Below, one piece after another: positions 17,234-25,373 of a stretch of DNA of 64,000 nt; position 1 is the first letter of the stretch; each line of letters opens with the position of its first letter. A program made the translations under genes and the position numbers. The stretch is from Exiguobacterium sibiricum 7-3 (GTDB lineage Bacteria > Bacillota > Bacilli > Exiguobacteriales > Exiguobacteriaceae): contig NZ_KK211190.1 of NCBI RefSeq assembly GCF_000620865.1, positions 1,625,971-1,689,970 on the forward strand. Reading direction: 5' to 3'. The notes beneath the pieces are model-generated. The model was given only the letters and a program-made list of their open reading frames with translations. It was not told where the DNA came from and did not search any database.

Positions 17234-17749
17234 CAAGCAAGAAAGGATTACTAGTCCGGGCAACAAGATGACACCGCCATGGGTCGCCCACCATGTCGAA
17301 AACCGATTCAACAGACCATAGACGCCGAGACGATTAACGAGAATCGTCCAGAGCAACGCATAGACGCCGGTTCCGGCTAGCGTCACGAGCACGTAGGGTC
17401 GAAACGGATAGGCGAGCAGTCCTGCCATGTAATGAATCGGACGCCGGACACCCGGCAGAAAAAACGACATGGCAATGGCGACCGTTCCTTTCTCCTGCAG
17501 AATCACTTCGGCTTTCGCAAGATGTTTATTGGTCAATAACTTTTGAAAGAAGGGAAGTTCGCGAAAAATACGGGGAATGCCGTAAAACAGATTAAAACAC
17601 ACGAAACAAGCGGACCAGACGGATAAAAAAATCAGGATGAGTGCTTGATCCTGGCGTAACCAGCTACTGATTTGGCGGATGACCAACAAATCATCCGAAA
17701 TCGGGATGAACAAGATACTCGAGATGAACCGGATCCATTCCGAAAACAT
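17183..17749 (-). CDS. DedA family (VTT domain) membrane protein
   Basis: This 188-residue protein has the DedA/SNARE-associated (VTT) fold: hydrophobic segments near 35-58, 105-125 and 155-178, and the key motif FLPGVRRPIHYMAGLLAY near residues 98-115 (F-x-P-G-x-R). DedA proteins are lipid scramblase or flippase-like, with members that recycle undecaprenyl-phosphate. The ATG has GGGAGGG at 8 nt. It is divergent, over 54 bp, from cardiolipin synthase, so both lipid-related genes share a promoter region, and its 3' end overlaps the AI-2E gene. Confidence 0.88.
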   Translation of the reverse strand: MFSEWIRFISSILFIPISDDLLVIRQISSWLRQDQALILIFLSVWSACFVCFNLFYGIPRIFRELPFFQKLLTNKHLAKAEVILQEKGTVAIAMSFFLPGVRRPIHYMAGLLAYPFRPYVLVTLAGTGVYALLWTILVNRLGVYGLLNRFSTWWATHGGVILLPGLVILSCLLGWIFRDTIRNWFVRP

Positions 17750-17803
17750 GCTGTCTTCCCTCCCATCGAAGTCATTCTTTCTGAAAACGAGGTGTTCGTA
17801 TTG

Positions 17804-19243
17804 ATGGACTATACCCTAATCTTGCCGGTTTTGCTCTATGTTGTCCTATTTGCTAACGTCGCTGCGGCAATCGCCATCCTGTTTTTCGAACGGCGTGACG
17901 TCAGTGCAACCTGGGCCTGGCTGATGATTCTCTTTTTCTTACCTGTCATCGGCTTTTTGATTTACTTATTGTTTGGCCGGTCGTTGAAACAAGAGACGTT
18001 TTATCACGTCCCGGAAGCACGCCGGTTGGCGCGCGAAGAAGAGCTTTTGGTGCAAGCAAACGACGAAGTCTCCCGCGAAGCACCGCTTTACCCGTATCGG
18101 AAGTTGATTCAAGCGAATCGCTCGTCAGGAGCCCTGTTGACGGAAGCAACCGATGTCCGGACGCTGTTCGACGGTCATCAAAAATTTGATACGTTGCTCG
18201 CTGACATACAGAGTGCCCAAGTCGAAATCAACATTCAATACTTCATTTTAAAACGCGATCCGCTCGGCGACCGTCTACTGAACGCTTTGTTCGAACAGGC
18301 AAAACGTGGCGTCAAAGTCCGTATTCTGTATGACGCCGTCGGCTCGTGGAAACTAAAAGCGAAGGACTTCGCGACGTTCAAACAAGACGGCGGTGAAGTC
18401 CGCTCCTTCTTCTCTTCGCCGCTCGGTATCTTAAACCTGCGGATCAACAACCGGAATCACCGGAAACTCTGTACGATCGACCGGCAAATCGGGTATATCG
18501 GCGGCTTTAACGTCGGATCGGAATACCTCGGAGAAGACGAACAGTTCGGCTACTGGCGGGATACACACCTCCGGGTCCTCGGCCCCGTCGTCGAAGAACT
18601 CGAGTTCTATTTTGAACAGGACTGGGACGCCGCAAGCAACGAGCGGACGGACTGGTCGACTGCCCCGATTCCGCCGCTTGAAGTCGCGACGGACCGAGTG
18701 CCGGTTCAAATCGTGACGTCCGGTCCAACGTCGGAGACGGAATACTTGAAAAACATGCTGATTCAGATGATCCACACGGCGGAAAAATCAATCTACATCC
18801 AGTCGCCCTACTTTATTCCCGATGCCAGCTTCATGGATGCCTGCCAGATTGCCTTGGCTTCCGGTGTCTCCCTCAAAATCATGATTCCGAACCAGCCGGA
18901 TCATCCGTTTGTCTACTGGGCGACATATGCGGCGGTCGGCGAATTGATTCAACATGGGGCTGAAGTCTACACGTATGAGATTGGCTTCATGCATGCGAAG
19001 ACAATTGTCGTCGACGGGAAGATCGCATCGGTCGGGACGACGAACATCGACGCCCGCAGTTTCCGGTTAAATTTCGAGATGAATGCAATTTTGTACGATG
19101 CGACGATTGCGGAAGAACTGGAGCTGCTCTTTTTGTCCGATGTTGCCGACAGTGCCTTGCTGACCCGGGAAAAATATGCCGCCCGTCCGCGGATGATCCG
19201 CTTTAAGGAAAGTATTTCGCGCCTGTTGTCGCCAATCTTATGA
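17804..19243 (+). CDS. cls: Cardiolipin synthase
   Basis: This enzyme condenses two phosphatidylglycerol molecules to cardiolipin and glycerol at the membrane. It is 479 residues long, normal for bacillus ClsA. The N-terminus has two transmembrane helices (about 4-24 and 36-56, the PLDc_N domain), followed by two PLD catalytic domains with intact HKD motifs: HRKLCTID at residue 219 and HAKTIVVD at residue 397. A longer in-frame frame exists upstream, but the ATG at 17804 has GAGGTG at 9 nt and gives the usual N-terminus. A transcription terminator is not obvious after it. Confidence 0.95.
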   Translation: MDYTLILPVLLYVVLFANVAAAIAILFFERRDVSATWAWLMILFFLPVIGFLIYLLFGRSLKQETFYHVPEARRLAREEELLVQANDEVSREAPLYPYRKLIQANRSSGALLTEATDVRTLFDGHQKFDTLLADIQSAQVEINIQYFILKRDPLGDRLLNALFEQAKRGVKVRILYDAVGSWKLKAKDFATFKQDGGEVRSFFSSPLGILNLRINNRNHRKLCTIDRQIGYIGGFNVGSEYLGEDEQFGYWRDTHLRVLGPVVEELEFYFEQDWDAASNERTDWSTAPIPPLEVATDRVPVQIVTSGPTSETEYLKNMLIQMIHTAEKSIYIQSPYFIPDASFMDACQIALASGVSLKIMIPNQPDHPFVYWATYAAVGELIQHGAEVYTYEIGFMHAKTIVVDGKIASVGTTNIDARSFRLNFEMNAILYDATIAEELELLFLSDVADSALLTREKYAARPRMIRFKESISRLLSPIL

Positions 19244-19740
19244 TGTTTTGAAAAGCAACATCCTTTTAATAACTGACAAGATGGACGACGAATCATAAAC
19301 TAACTCATTTATCGCTAAACATACTCATTTTGCATGATTTTGAGTATGTCTAGCGCATTTGACTATGTTTAATGCGTTCATTTTCCTGTTAAACATGTTC
19401 ATTTGCTATAAAAATGAACATATTTAATGGAAAGAATCATAAACATCTTAAACCAAGAAGAACAACCTTTTTATGTCGCTTTTTAAGAATCGCTTTCACC
19501 TCACAGTTCCGACAGGACAGCATGGAAATGCAAAACGCATTCCAACAAAGAGCATCAATCGTCCCGGAAACCTCCGCCCGAAAGTCGGTATTTCTTTTTT
19601 TGAATTCGTTTTAGAAAGTCTCATCGATAATCTCCTTTATACTTGAAACGTTATTTTATAATAAATTCAAACATGATTCATGATATGTAACTCTATACTA
19701 ACTACAGACTACTCAAATCCGTTTAGAGGTGAACTTAAAA
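19244..19740. other. AT-rich intergenic region between cls and mepB
   Basis: This stretch has no convincing gene. It holds the imperfect repeat array at 19296-19426. A possible 66-codon frame at 19414-19614 has no clear ribosome binding site or recognisable motif and I do not call it. The right part (19620-19740) is AT-rich and must contain the mepB promoter. Confidence 0.6.
19296..19426. repeat. Array of seven imperfect 15-bp repeats (consensus TAAACATACTCATTT)
   Basis: Four copies lie on the plus strand at 19296-19310, 19316-19330, 19369-19383 and 19390-19404, and three on the minus strand at 19338-19352, 19357-19371 and 19412-19426. Copies on opposite strands form hairpins: a 9-bp pair 19319-19327/19341-19349, a 6-bp pair 19354-19359/19371-19376 and a perfect 10-bp pair 19395-19404/19412-19421. 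Neighbouring plus-strand copies are 20-21 bp apart, about two helical turns, as in an iteron or multi-operator array. Confidence 0.6.
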
Positions 19741-20250
19741 GTGCAGGATTTTTTTGAAATATTGAATTATGTAAATAAAATCATTTATGAACCAAATCGT
19801 TTACCATTAGATATGGTTCAAGAAGAACCACAAAATTCGAACTATGGTGCTGGAACTTTTAAAATATTTTCCAAAACAGTTCGTTTTCGGGTAGCACATG
19901 TAACGCCTACAAAACTAGGGCAGTTTGTTGTTTTTTGGGAAAAAGACAACAACAATAAGAATCAGCCCTATCCATATGATGAAGCCTCTGATTTATTAGT
20001 CATCACGACTTTTAAAAATGATACTGAATTCGGGCAATTTATTTTTCCAAAAGAAGTGCTTCTTAAACAAAATATCCTTGCATCTGATTCAACAAAAGGG
20101 AAGATGGCGATACGCGTATATCCGAGCTGGGATACACCAACTAGTAAACAAGCAATAGCAACTCAAAAATGGCAGATACCTTACTTTATTGATATGCATG
20201 ACGCTGGTGATTTGTTGAACGATGAAATAGTTAAACGTTATTCGCTTTAA
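19741..20250 (+). CDS. mepB: MepB family protein
   Basis: This protein of about 169 residues belongs to the MepB family, named after the third gene of the staphylococcal mepRAB multidrug efflux operon; its molecular function is unknown. Conserved blocks seen are KTVRFRVAHVTPTKLGQFVVFW (split as RFRVAHVTPTKLGQFV), FIFPKEVLLKQNIL, GKMAIRVYPSW and SKQAIATQKWQ. I chose GTG 19741 with AGAGG 11 nt upstream; an in-frame GTG at 19729 overlaps the ribosome binding site. Unlike staphylococci there is no mepR or mepA beside it. Base composition is clearly more AT-rich than the neighbours, which suggests acquisition by transfer. Confidence 0.85.
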   Translation: MQDFFEILNYVNKIIYEPNRLPLDMVQEEPQNSNYGAGTFKIFSKTVRFRVAHVTPTKLGQFVVFWEKDNNNKNQPYPYDEASDLLVITTFKNDTEFGQFIFPKEVLLKQNILASDSTKGKMAIRVYPSWDTPTSKQAIATQKWQIPYFIDMHDAGDLLNDEIVKRYSL

Positions 20251-20288
20251 TTTCCCAACAAACTTGAAGCACTCACCTATACGTATTT

Positions 20289-20303
20289 GTAATGCGTTTA
20301 TTT
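20289..20303 (+). repeat. Repeat copy downstream of mepB
   Basis: The sequence from 20290 (TAATGCGTTTATTT) matches 13 of 14 bases of the array copy at 19370-19383 (TAATGCGTTCATTT). The two directly repeated copies bracket the AT-rich mepB segment, about 0.9 kb apart. Confidence 0.45.
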
Positions 20304-20306
20304 CAC

Positions 20307-20361
20307 AAAAAAATACGTTAGCAAATCGACAGGTAGGTCAAACCCAGTCTAATTGCTAACG
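20307..20361 (-). terminator. Terminator of the PTS operon
   Basis: On the minus strand 9-bp arms CGTTAGCAA / TTGCTAACG, with a 28-base internal region that can fold further, are followed by TATTTTTTTG just after the IIB gene. Confidence 0.6.
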
Positions 20362-20370
20362 CCGTTAAAA

Positions 20371-20679
20371 TTATGCTTCAGTCAGTAGTGCTTGTGCCTG
20401 TTCGAGGACCAAGTCCCCTTTCATCAGACCATAGGCCATCTGATTGATGATCGCGACGCGAACCCCTTTTGGTTCTGCTACTTGGCGAATCTTTGTTTCT
20501 AAATACCGGACTTGTGGTCCGATTAAAATCACATCCGTCTGATCCAAATGATGCGATAATTCACTTTCAGGAATGGCTTCGATCGTCACATCAAGAGCTT
20601 GTGCCTCAGCTTGTTCACGCATTTTCCGAACTAAGATGGATGTCGACATACCGGCCGAGCAAACGAGTAAAATATTCAT
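20371..20679 (-). CDS. PTS lactose/cellobiose-type IIB component
   Basis: This 102-residue cytosolic IIB domain passes phosphate from IIA to the incoming sugar. The phosphorylated cysteine is Cys7 in the P-loop-like LLVCSAGMSTS. Its size and sequence place it in the Lac family with CelA/ChbB/LicB. It is the last of four overlapping genes; its ATG lies inside the end of the IIA gene (4-bp overlap), so translation is coupled. With IIA, IIC, the GH4 enzyme and ChbG it makes up a complete beta-diglycoside uptake system. Confidence 0.92.
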   Translation of the reverse strand: MNILLVCSAGMSTSILVRKMREQAEAQALDVTIEAIPESELSHHLDQTDVILIGPQVRYLETKIRQVAEPKGVRVAIINQMAYGLMKGDLVLEQAQALLTEA

Positions 20680-21005
20680 GATTTTTCCTCCAGTCGTGTG
20701 AGTCGCGTATACAGTTCGACCATCTCAGATGCTAAATCTCTGACGGTCATCGCTGTCATCAAATGGTCTTGGGCATGAATCAATAGAATCGATAACGGTG
20801 TTTCAAGCCCTTTTGCTTCGTCCTGCAGTAAGGTCGTTTGGGCACGATGCGCCTGTAGACTTTCTTGATTGGCTTCTTCCAGTTTGGTTTGTGCTAACGA
20901 GAGGTCTCCTTTTTTAGCAGCCTGAATGGATTCCATTGCTGCCGAACGGGCATTACCTGCATGAAGAATCATCGTAAACGATAGGATTTGCAGTTCTTCT
21001 GTCAT
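20676..21005 (-). CDS. PTS lactose/cellobiose-type IIA component
   Basis: This 109-residue three-helix IIA subunit of the Lac family (ChbA/LicA/LacF) works as a trimer. The phosphorylated histidine is His77 in the conserved LLIHAQDHLMTAM, with His81 in the same block; the N-terminal NARSAAMESIQAAKKGD is typical. Its ATG shares a base with the TGA of the IIC gene (TGATG), showing translational coupling. A longer in-frame frame extends upstream, but it lies inside the IIC gene and lacks a ribosome binding site. Confidence 0.92.
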   Translation of the reverse strand: MTEELQILSFTMILHAGNARSAAMESIQAAKKGDLSLAQTKLEEANQESLQAHRAQTTLLQDEAKGLETPLSILLIHAQDHLMTAMTVRDLASEMVELYTRLTRLEEKS

Positions 21006-22288
21006 CAGCTTGCCATCTTCCCTTCTGTTTGTTTTTTCATCGCCCGGACACCTGCTGCGACGAACGGGACATAAATCGCTGTCGCAAGCGCCAAGTTGAC
21101 GACTTGTAGTGCGATTCCGCGCCAACTCCCGCCTGTCACGAGATAGCCGCTGATTAAAGGCGGTGTCGTCCATGGTAAAATCGCGACGGTTTTTGGAACC
21201 AGTCCGGTCGACAACGCGACATAGGACACGATTGTTAATGTGACCGGTACCAAGATGAATGGAATCAACATGATCGGGTTCAAGACGATTGGTAAGCCGA
21301 AAATCACCGGTTCGTTGATATTAAACAATCCAGCGGGTGTCGATAACTTGGCGACTTCGCGGTAGGGATGATTTTTCTGTTCACGGATGACAAAGAAAAT
21401 GGCAAAGAGAAGAGCCAGCGTCGTACCGGAACCCCCTATGAATACGAAGGAGTCGAGGAAAGGTTTCGTCACCGTATTTGGGACGTCGTAAGCAGAAGTT
21501 CCGCCCTGGAATGCTTCCAGGTTCTGCTGAATCAATGGCAGATAAATCGGTTCGATGACGGCTCCGATGATGTTTGTTCCATGTAAGCCGAAGAACCAGA
21601 GGATATGGTTTAAAAAGGCAATCGCAATCGCAGCCGGAAGTGTGTCTCCAAACCCTTGTAACGGTTTTTGGATACTGTTGAAGATGACTTCAAACAGGCT
21701 CGATTCAATGGCAAGTGTCATGAATAATTGGAATCCGCCGACGAGGATCAAAATCAACGTTGCCGGAATCAATGCTTGGAACGAGCGGACGACACCATCC
21801 GGAACCCCATCCGGCATCGAGATCGTCAACCGTGTCTTCAGTAAGATGCGAAACAGCTCGGTCGTCAAAAGAGAAAGAATGATGGCAACGAATAGTCCTT
21901 GCGCGCCGAGCCAGGCAAAACTGAGTCCCCAGTCTTTCGTGACCGGAACGAGAATGATATAGGAGGCGACGGAAATCAGCCCTGCCGACAACGGGTCGAC
22001 ATCGTAACTTTTAGCCAGGCTGTAGGCGATCGAAAAAGCCACCAGCAATCCTAAAACTGCAAACGATCCGTTCCAGATGTTCCCCCCTAACCCCTGCCAG
22101 TTTCCTTCTCCAAACAGCCCGTTCATCCAACCGACGAAATCAAGACTGCCGATGGCGGGAAAGTTATTGATTAGTATCGCGAGAGACCCGACGATGATCA
22201 GGGGCATAATGGCGACGAATCCATCCCGTATCGCGACGAGATGGCGTTGGGCCCCGATTCTTCCTGCGATTTCAATGAATTTATTCAT
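21005..22288 (-). CDS. PTS lactose/cellobiose-type IIC permease
   Basis: This 427-residue membrane permease domain of the Lac-family EII is related to ChbC/CelB/LicC. It has about ten transmembrane segments, the opening GRIGAQRHLVAIRDGFVAIMPLIIVGS, a HGTNIIGAVIEP substrate-site segment and the NINEPVIFGLPIVLNP motif near residue 330, which carries the conserved sugar-binding Asn-Glu. The ATG at 22286-22288 is preceded by GGAGG at 10 nt and overlaps the GH4 stop by 4 bp (ATGA). The probable substrate is a beta-linked disaccharide such as chitobiose or cellobiose. Confidence 0.93.
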   Translation of the reverse strand: MNKFIEIAGRIGAQRHLVAIRDGFVAIMPLIIVGSLAILINNFPAIGSLDFVGWMNGLFGEGNWQGLGGNIWNGSFAVLGLLVAFSIAYSLAKSYDVDPLSAGLISVASYIILVPVTKDWGLSFAWLGAQGLFVAIILSLLTTELFRILLKTRLTISMPDGVPDGVVRSFQALIPATLILILVGGFQLFMTLAIESSLFEVIFNSIQKPLQGFGDTLPAAIAIAFLNHILWFFGLHGTNIIGAVIEPIYLPLIQQNLEAFQGGTSAYDVPNTVTKPFLDSFVFIGGSGTTLALLFAIFFVIREQKNHPYREVAKLSTPAGLFNINEPVIFGLPIVLNPIMLIPFILVPVTLTIVSYVALSTGLVPKTVAILPWTTPPLISGYLVTGGSWRGIALQVVNLALATAIYVPFVAAGVRAMKKQTEGKMAS

Positions 22289-23613
22289 GTCCGTTGCGCC
22301 TCCTTGGATTGAAATTGTGGTAACCATGCTGCGTGCGCAAGCAACATCTCCTCGAGTAGCGGTTGCGCCCGCTTTTCATCTTGAATCAATGGATTCATCA
22401 AAAAGGCTAAGTAAGCGTCTTTGGTTGATCCGCTTAACGCGGCTTGAATCGTCAGTTCTTCCATCTGCTTCATCTGCAGAATCAATCCTTTGACGGATAA
22501 TGGTAATGGTCCGACCGCGATCGGGAGCGGACCTTCTTTCGTAATGACGGCGTTGACTTCGATGACGGCATCGACCGGTAAGTCGGAAATCGCCCCACGG
22601 TTTAATGTATTGACGGTCTGGATGTCTCCTCGGTTATTGTGAATCGAATCCATCAAATAGCAGGCAGCATCACTGTAATACGCGCCACCGCGTAATTCGA
22701 GTTCAGCCGGTTTTTCGTCCAACTGTTCATCCTGATAGGCTTCGAACAATGTCCGTTCGACTTCCTGGACAATCTCGGCTCGTGTGCCGTTCGTGTTGTA
22801 GGTGGCGAGGTCCTTCTCGAGTGTCTCGGCGGTTTGGAAATAGTACTGGTGGTAGGGATTTGGCAACATGTTGACGGCTTGCAAGAAGGCATCGGACCAA
22901 CCAAGACTGACGATATTCGCCGGTGAAAAATCAAGCTGTTTCGACATCAGTCGCTGCATCACCTCTTCTGTTCGGTCGCTTCCGTCGACAAAAACCCGGC
23001 GTCCAAAGACGAAATGGTTTAAACCGATAAACTCGATCGAGACGCGCTTGACATCGACGTGTAAGACTTCGGCAGTCGAGTTCCGCATGTTAAACGGAAT
23101 GTTGCAGACGCCGATGACTTTCTGATGCGGACCGTGCTTCAATAACGCTTCCGTCACGATGCCGGCTGGATTCGTAAAGTTAATCAGCCAAGCATTGGGA
23201 CAGATTTCGTGCATCTCTTTCGACAGCTCGAGCAGGACGGGAATCGTCCGGAATGCTTTGAAAATCCCGCCCGCGCCATTCGTTTCCTGACCGATAAAAC
23301 CGTGTTTCAAAGGAATCCGTTCATCGAGTGCCCGTGCCTCCAACCCCCCGACGCGGATTTGTGTGGATACGAAGTCTGCTCCTTCCAGTGCGTGGCGCCG
23401 ATTCAAGGTGGCGCTTAAACGAATTGGCAAGCCGGACCGGCGCAGCATCCGCTCCGCAAGCCGGGTAATGATGTCCAACTTGTCTGTTCCGGATTCAATG
23501 TCACATAAGACGATTTCAGAAACCGGAAAGGATTCATACCGTTTGATGAACCCTTCGATTAATTCAGGTGTATAACTTGATCCACCTCCGATGATGACGA
23601 CTTTGATACCCAT
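22285..23613 (-). CDS. 6-phospho-beta-glycosidase, GH4 family (ChbF/LicH/CelF-like)
   Basis: This 442-residue glycosidase cuts phosphorylated disaccharides delivered by the PTS, using NAD+ and a divalent metal in an oxidation-elimination mechanism. The N-terminal Rossmann motif is IIGGGSSYTPEL (residues 7-18). The expected metal ligands are Cys170 (GVCNIPFNM) and His200 (GLNHFVF), and the GH4 signature INFTNPAGIVTEAL is at 144-157. The ATG at 23611-23613 has GGGAGG at 8 nt; the longer frame upstream would cover the cre site. First gene of the operon, so its promoter and the cre box control the whole PTS. Confidence 0.93.
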   Translation of the reverse strand: MGIKVVIIGGGSSYTPELIEGFIKRYESFPVSEIVLCDIESGTDKLDIITRLAERMLRRSGLPIRLSATLNRRHALEGADFVSTQIRVGGLEARALDERIPLKHGFIGQETNGAGGIFKAFRTIPVLLELSKEMHEICPNAWLINFTNPAGIVTEALLKHGPHQKVIGVCNIPFNMRNSTAEVLHVDVKRVSIEFIGLNHFVFGRRVFVDGSDRTEEVMQRLMSKQLDFSPANIVSLGWSDAFLQAVNMLPNPYHQYYFQTAETLEKDLATYNTNGTRAEIVQEVERTLFEAYQDEQLDEKPAELELRGGAYYSDAACYLMDSIHNNRGDIQTVNTLNRGAISDLPVDAVIEVNAVITKEGPLPIAVGPLPLSVKGLILQMKQMEELTIQAALSGSTKDAYLAFLMNPLIQDEKRAQPLLEEMLLAHAAWLPQFQSKEAQRT

Positions 23614-23633
23614 GATAACAACCTCCCGTTTTT

Positions 23634-23648
23634 TTGTAACCGCTTCCT
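23634..23648. promoter_or_regulatory. CcpA catabolite-responsive element (cre)
   Basis: The 15 bases TTGTAACCGCTTCCT fit every position of the bacillus cre consensus WTGNAANCGNWNNCW. The site lies between the putative GH4 promoter and its start codon, where bound CcpA would block the promoter or elongation when preferred sugars are present. Confidence 0.75.
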
Positions 23649-23658
23649 CTTTTTCTTG

Positions 23659-23686
23659 ATTGTAATGTATCATACAAAAAGAACAA
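23659..23686 (-). promoter_or_regulatory. Promoter of the GH4-PTS operon
   Basis: On the minus strand TTGTTC (23681-23686) and TACAAT (23659-23664) are spaced by 16 bp, upstream of the cre site. Confidence 0.55.
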
Positions 23687-23706
23687 ATGTAAATACAAAT
23701 TTAAAA

Positions 23707-23718
23707 TGTATTAATACA
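23707..23718. promoter_or_regulatory. Operator for the GntR/UTRA regulator
   Basis: TGTATTAATACA is a perfect 12-bp palindrome, and additional AATACA/TGTATT half-sites flank it (about 23690-23730). It lies between the divergent promoters, where a HutC-type repressor would control both the PTS operon and its own gene. Confidence 0.65.
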
Positions 23719-23742
23719 AATACATTCAATTTGTTATAACAT

Positions 23743-23772
23743 TTGCATTCAGTTGTTTGTTATCGGTACAAT
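23743..23772 (+). promoter_or_regulatory. Promoter of the gntR-chbG unit
   Basis: TTGCAT (23743-23748) and TACAAT (23767-23772) are separated by 18 bp, about 30 bp before the regulator start. Confidence 0.5.
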
Positions 23773-23801
23773 AAAAGAAAACTCGTGAAGGAAGGTTCGT
23801 C

Positions 23802-24536
23802 ATGGAAACCAACCAATCGCTACATTCTTATATCAAAGAAGAATTGTTAGATCGCATCAAATCGGGACTCTATCAAGCCGGTCAGCAATTACCGACCGAA
23901 TATGAGCTTTGTGAAGACTTTGATGTCAGCCGGACGACAGTTCGTGCTGCCTTGAATCAACTGACCCTCGAAGGGTACTTGATTCGTCAGCAAGGGAAAG
24001 GGACGTTCGTCGCCGATCAAAAAGTACGCCAAACCTTATCCGATACACCGGACACCTATACCGAACAACTTGCCGTCCAAGGCAAACGAGGGCATGTTGC
24101 AGCCGTCGATTTAACAGTCGTTCCGGCAAATGCTGCAATCGTCGCAAAATTGCATGTCACGCTCAATGATCCGATTCAACGGATCGAGCGGATTCGCCGG
24201 GCCAATGACGAACCCACACAATATGAAATTTCCTATATCCCCTGGCACATTGCGCCAGGCATCACAAAAAAACAATCGGAACATTCTCTCTACACGACAC
24301 TGCGAGAAACGTTTTCGATTTCCGTCGCCAAAACGACCGAATCCCTAGAAATCACGTTGGCAGATGAACGCATCAGTGCCCATTTGGATTGTGAGCTCGG
24401 CATGCCGTGTTTTTATATTGAAACCGTTGCCGAGAACAAGGACGGACAGCCAATCGAATATTCCCGCTCTTATTTCAGAGGCGACAAGACGAACTTCGTC
24501 ATCGAACGGCATTATGCTGCGGGTGACGCCTTATGA
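23802..24536 (+). CDS. GntR family regulator, HutC/UTRA subfamily
   Basis: This 244-residue repressor has an N-terminal winged HTH (residues 8-75: LPTEYELCEDFDVSRTTVRAAL) and a C-terminal UTRA ligand domain (about 95-238, with ERIRRANDEPTQYEISYIP and QPIEYSRSYFRGDK). UTRA domains bind sugar phosphates, so the inducer is probably the phosphorylated disaccharide or its product. The gene is divergent from the GH4-PTS operon and overlaps chbG by 4 bp, so it forms a two-gene unit with the deacetylase. It would bind the TGTATTAATACA palindrome. Confidence 0.9.
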   Translation: METNQSLHSYIKEELLDRIKSGLYQAGQQLPTEYELCEDFDVSRTTVRAALNQLTLEGYLIRQQGKGTFVADQKVRQTLSDTPDTYTEQLAVQGKRGHVAAVDLTVVPANAAIVAKLHVTLNDPIQRIERIRRANDEPTQYEISYIPWHIAPGITKKQSEHSLYTTLRETFSISVAKTTESLEITLADERISAHLDCELGMPCFYIETVAENKDGQPIEYSRSYFRGDKTNFVIERHYAAGDAL

Positions 24537-25237
24537 ACATTCTCATCAATGCCGATGATTTCGGATTAACACAGGGCATAACAGACGGCATCATTCAAGC
24601 ACATCAAAGCGGAATCGTGCATGCAACGACGATGATGATGAATGGACGGGTCGTCCCCTATGCCGTGCAACAAGCGAAACGATTCCCGGAACTGAAGGTC
24701 GGGGTTCACCTTGTGCTGTCTTACGGACGACCACTGACGACGACCACCACGACATTAACAGATGCGTCCGGTCAGTTCCGCTTTACAAACCAGTACACGG
24801 AACAGACCCCACCGGCAGCAGAGGATGTCTTGACGGAATGGTCTGCCCAAATCGATGCTTTTTTGGCAACTGGTCTGCCGCTGCATCATATCGACAGCCA
24901 CCACCACATCCACGGCTGGGAACCGTTGCAGGAGGTCGTGTTAGAATTGGCGCGTCGTTACGATGTCCCGGTCCGATTTGTTTCAACACTTGAAGACCAT
25001 CCCGAACATGCGCTGACCAAAACGTTGTATACCGGTTTTTATGGCGCAGGGATTTATCTGGATTTGTGGGAGGAATTGCGTTCACTCGATGCCGATTCGG
25101 TCGAAATCATGGTCCATCCGGCTTACGTCGATGCCGATCTTCAAGACGTCAGTTCTTATACGGATTACCGCGAAAAGGAGCTTGCCCTATTGACTGCCCT
25201 CACGTTACCGGACGATATGACGCCGCTTACGCGATGA
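24533..25237 (+). CDS. chbG: Carbohydrate deacetylase ChbG/YdjC family
   Basis: This 234-residue metal-dependent deacetylase has a TIM-barrel-like YdjC fold. In E. coli ChbG removes one acetyl group from chitobiose-6-phosphate so that the GH4 enzyme ChbF can act and the regulator can respond. Metal-site motifs are visible: the ADDFG at residues 7-11 (Asp8-Asp9), His59 (VGVHL) and the HIDSHHHIHGW cluster (residues 119-129). It overlaps the GntR gene. Its presence makes N,N'-diacetylchitobiose or a related N-acetylated sugar the favoured substrate of this PTS, ahead of plain cellobiose. Confidence 0.85.
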   Translation: MNILINADDFGLTQGITDGIIQAHQSGIVHATTMMMNGRVVPYAVQQAKRFPELKVGVHLVLSYGRPLTTTTTTLTDASGQFRFTNQYTEQTPPAAEDVLTEWSAQIDAFLATGLPLHHIDSHHHIHGWEPLQEVVLELARRYDVPVRFVSTLEDHPEHALTKTLYTGFYGAGIYLDLWEELRSLDADSVEIMVHPAYVDADLQDVSSYTDYREKELALLTALTLPDDMTPLTR

Positions 25238-25275
25238 TAGATGGTAAGGCGAAGCAAAAATCATTTTCTACACAC

Positions 25276-25306
25276 GAGGGTGGCAGATCACAAGTCTGCC
25301 ACCCTC
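25276..25306 (+). terminator. Hairpin after chbG
   Basis: A perfect 12-bp stem GAGGGTGGCAGA / TCTGCCACCCTC with a 7-base loop is followed by ATTGTGTTC. The T tract is poor, but the stem is strong and ends the chbG unit. Confidence 0.6.
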
Positions 25307-25373
25307 ATTGTGTTCAAAAAGAATCAGTTGGTTGTCCGATCGTTTCAAAAGCATTTGCCATTTTTCTCTCCGC

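Noticed and set aside
17672-17803. N-terminal extension of cardiolipin synthase
   Set aside because: It overlaps the divergent dedA-type gene and is charged and repetitive; the ATG at 17804 fits the family and has a ribosome site.
19296-19426. Repeat array considered as a CRISPR array
   Set aside because: Units are 15 bp, imperfect, in both orientations and not separated by uniform spacers, and no cas gene is near.
19414-19614. 66-codon frame between the repeat array and mepB
   Set aside because: It starts inside the last inverted repeat, has no clear ribosome site and no recognisable motif.
25276-25306. Hairpin after chbG considered as a riboswitch of the ROK gene
   Set aside because: It is a plain perfect stem close to the chbG stop, far from the ROK promoter that follows it.
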